From Sphingobacterium spiritivorum ATCC 33861 (GTDB lineage: Bacteria; Bacteroidota; Bacteroidia; Sphingobacteriales; Sphingobacteriaceae): DNA of 64,000 bases. The position numbers were made by a program, and so were the translations under genes. The DNA lies in the NCBI RefSeq assembly GCF_000143765.1, contig NZ_GL379770.1, forward strand, positions 894,903-958,902, given 5' to 3'. Below are positions 63,756 to 64,000 of this stretch, in pieces. Every line of letters starts with the position of its first letter. Positions within the stretch are counted from its first letter, which is position 1. The notes below the pieces were generated by a model. The model was not told the DNA's origin, did no database searches, and was given only the letters and a program-made list of their open reading frames with translations.

Positions 63756-64000
63756 CTCCTGAGCCATTTCTATATCTTCCTGATCTACCTCCATTGCTTC
63801 CTGCTGATATTTTGCAGAATTTTCAAACTGCAGATGTGTGAATATTGGAAAGTGATCTGAATCATAGTTGTGTAATCTCTTCATGCATACTAATTTGAAA
63901 TCCGTACTGCAGAAGATGTGATCCAGAGGGAAACGTAGAATCGGATAATGGGCGTGGAACGTATTCATGAAGAAACGTCCTCTTCGGGGGTCTAACAACT
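63738..64000 (-). CDS. endonuclease/exonuclease/phosphatase family protein, C-terminal fragment (gene runs out of window)
   Basis: About 87 residues of the C-terminus are visible; the reading frame is open to the window edge, so the TTG near 63998 is an internal Leu, not a start. LLDPRRGRFFMNTFHA is followed by FPLDHIFCSTDF and LHNYDSDHFPIFTHL. The DHIF and SDHFP motifs are the metal and phosphate-binding end of the DNase I-like EEP fold. The last 25 residues are charged and low in complexity (DQEDIEMAQEKKEK). Its substrate (DNA, RNA, phospholipid) cannot be told from this fragment. Confidence 0.85.
   Translation of the reverse strand, partial: LLDPRRGRFFMNTFHAHYPILRFPLDHIFCSTDFKLVCMKRLHNYDSDHFPIFTHLQFENSAKYQQEAMEVDQEDIEMAQEKKEKC

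Overview
The window looks like chromosome of a Bacteroidota bacterium, most likely Sphingobacteriaceae (Sphingobacterium-like). The reasons are: large secreted adhesins with type IX secretion (T9SS) type B C-terminal domains, PorP/SprF and PorE-like partners, a SusC/SusD pair, the thrS-infC-rpmI-rplT order, LytS/LytTR signalling, and repeated TAnnTTTG promoter boxes, with little sign of Shine-Dalgarno sequences. The species is inferred. I saw no rRNA, tRNA, CRISPR array, intact insertion sequence or phage gene.

Layout. (1) 1-6828: the 3' part of a giant repeat adhesin, a PorP/SprF-family outer-membrane protein and a PorE-like OmpA lipoprotein-type anchor, closed by a strong terminator. (2) 7013-9489: a KefF/KefC-like quinone-reductase plus K+/H+ antiporter pair. 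(3) 9871-13529: three consecutive AraC-type regulators with three different membrane or TPR input halves. (4) 14143-23561: a second adhesin/PorP/PorE module, with the adhesin intact at 2126 aa. (5) 23844-24467 (minus): queE. (6) 24676-28296: a third, solitary type B adhesin sharing its N-terminal region with the second. (7) 28698-35998: a small glycan locus of a beta-helix lipoprotein and a SusC/SusD pair, both with long structured leaders and a shared 15-base motif. (8) 36278-39472: thrS, infC (TTG start), rpmI, rplT. (9) 39653-44517: a GH43-like lipoprotein, a DUF3857/transglutaminase/DUF2569 membrane protein, a DUF3060 protein and a DUF1801 protein. (10) 44636-50118: a CPA1 antiporter, a LytS/LytTR two-component pair and a CPA2 antiporter. 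(11) 50543-52884: a PagL-like lipid A deacylase (minus) and an AEC-family carrier. (12) 53019-62485: an eight-gene operon-like block of FGE-like protein, two Gfo/Idh/MocA oxidoreductases, ApbE, hydroxypyruvate-isomerase-like TIM barrel, NupG-like permease, GMC oxidoreductase and gluconate 2-dehydrogenase subunit-3-like lipoprotein. (13) 62523-64000: acyl-ACP thioesterase, a small unknown protein and the 3' end of an endonuclease/exonuclease/phosphatase gene.

How the genes work together. The two adhesin modules each pair a T9SS type B cargo with its own PorP/SprF and PorE-like proteins, so cargo and its probable outer-membrane anchor machinery are co-transcribed and have been duplicated as a unit. 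The 53-62 kb operon is the most interesting metabolic system. A GMC dehydrogenase lacking a signal peptide is paired with a Tat-signal subunit-3 lipoprotein and surrounded by further Tat-type oxidoreductases and an isomerase. This arrangement fits a mostly periplasmic 3-keto-glycoside (sugar C3 oxidation) pathway, which is my inference rather than something the sequence proves.
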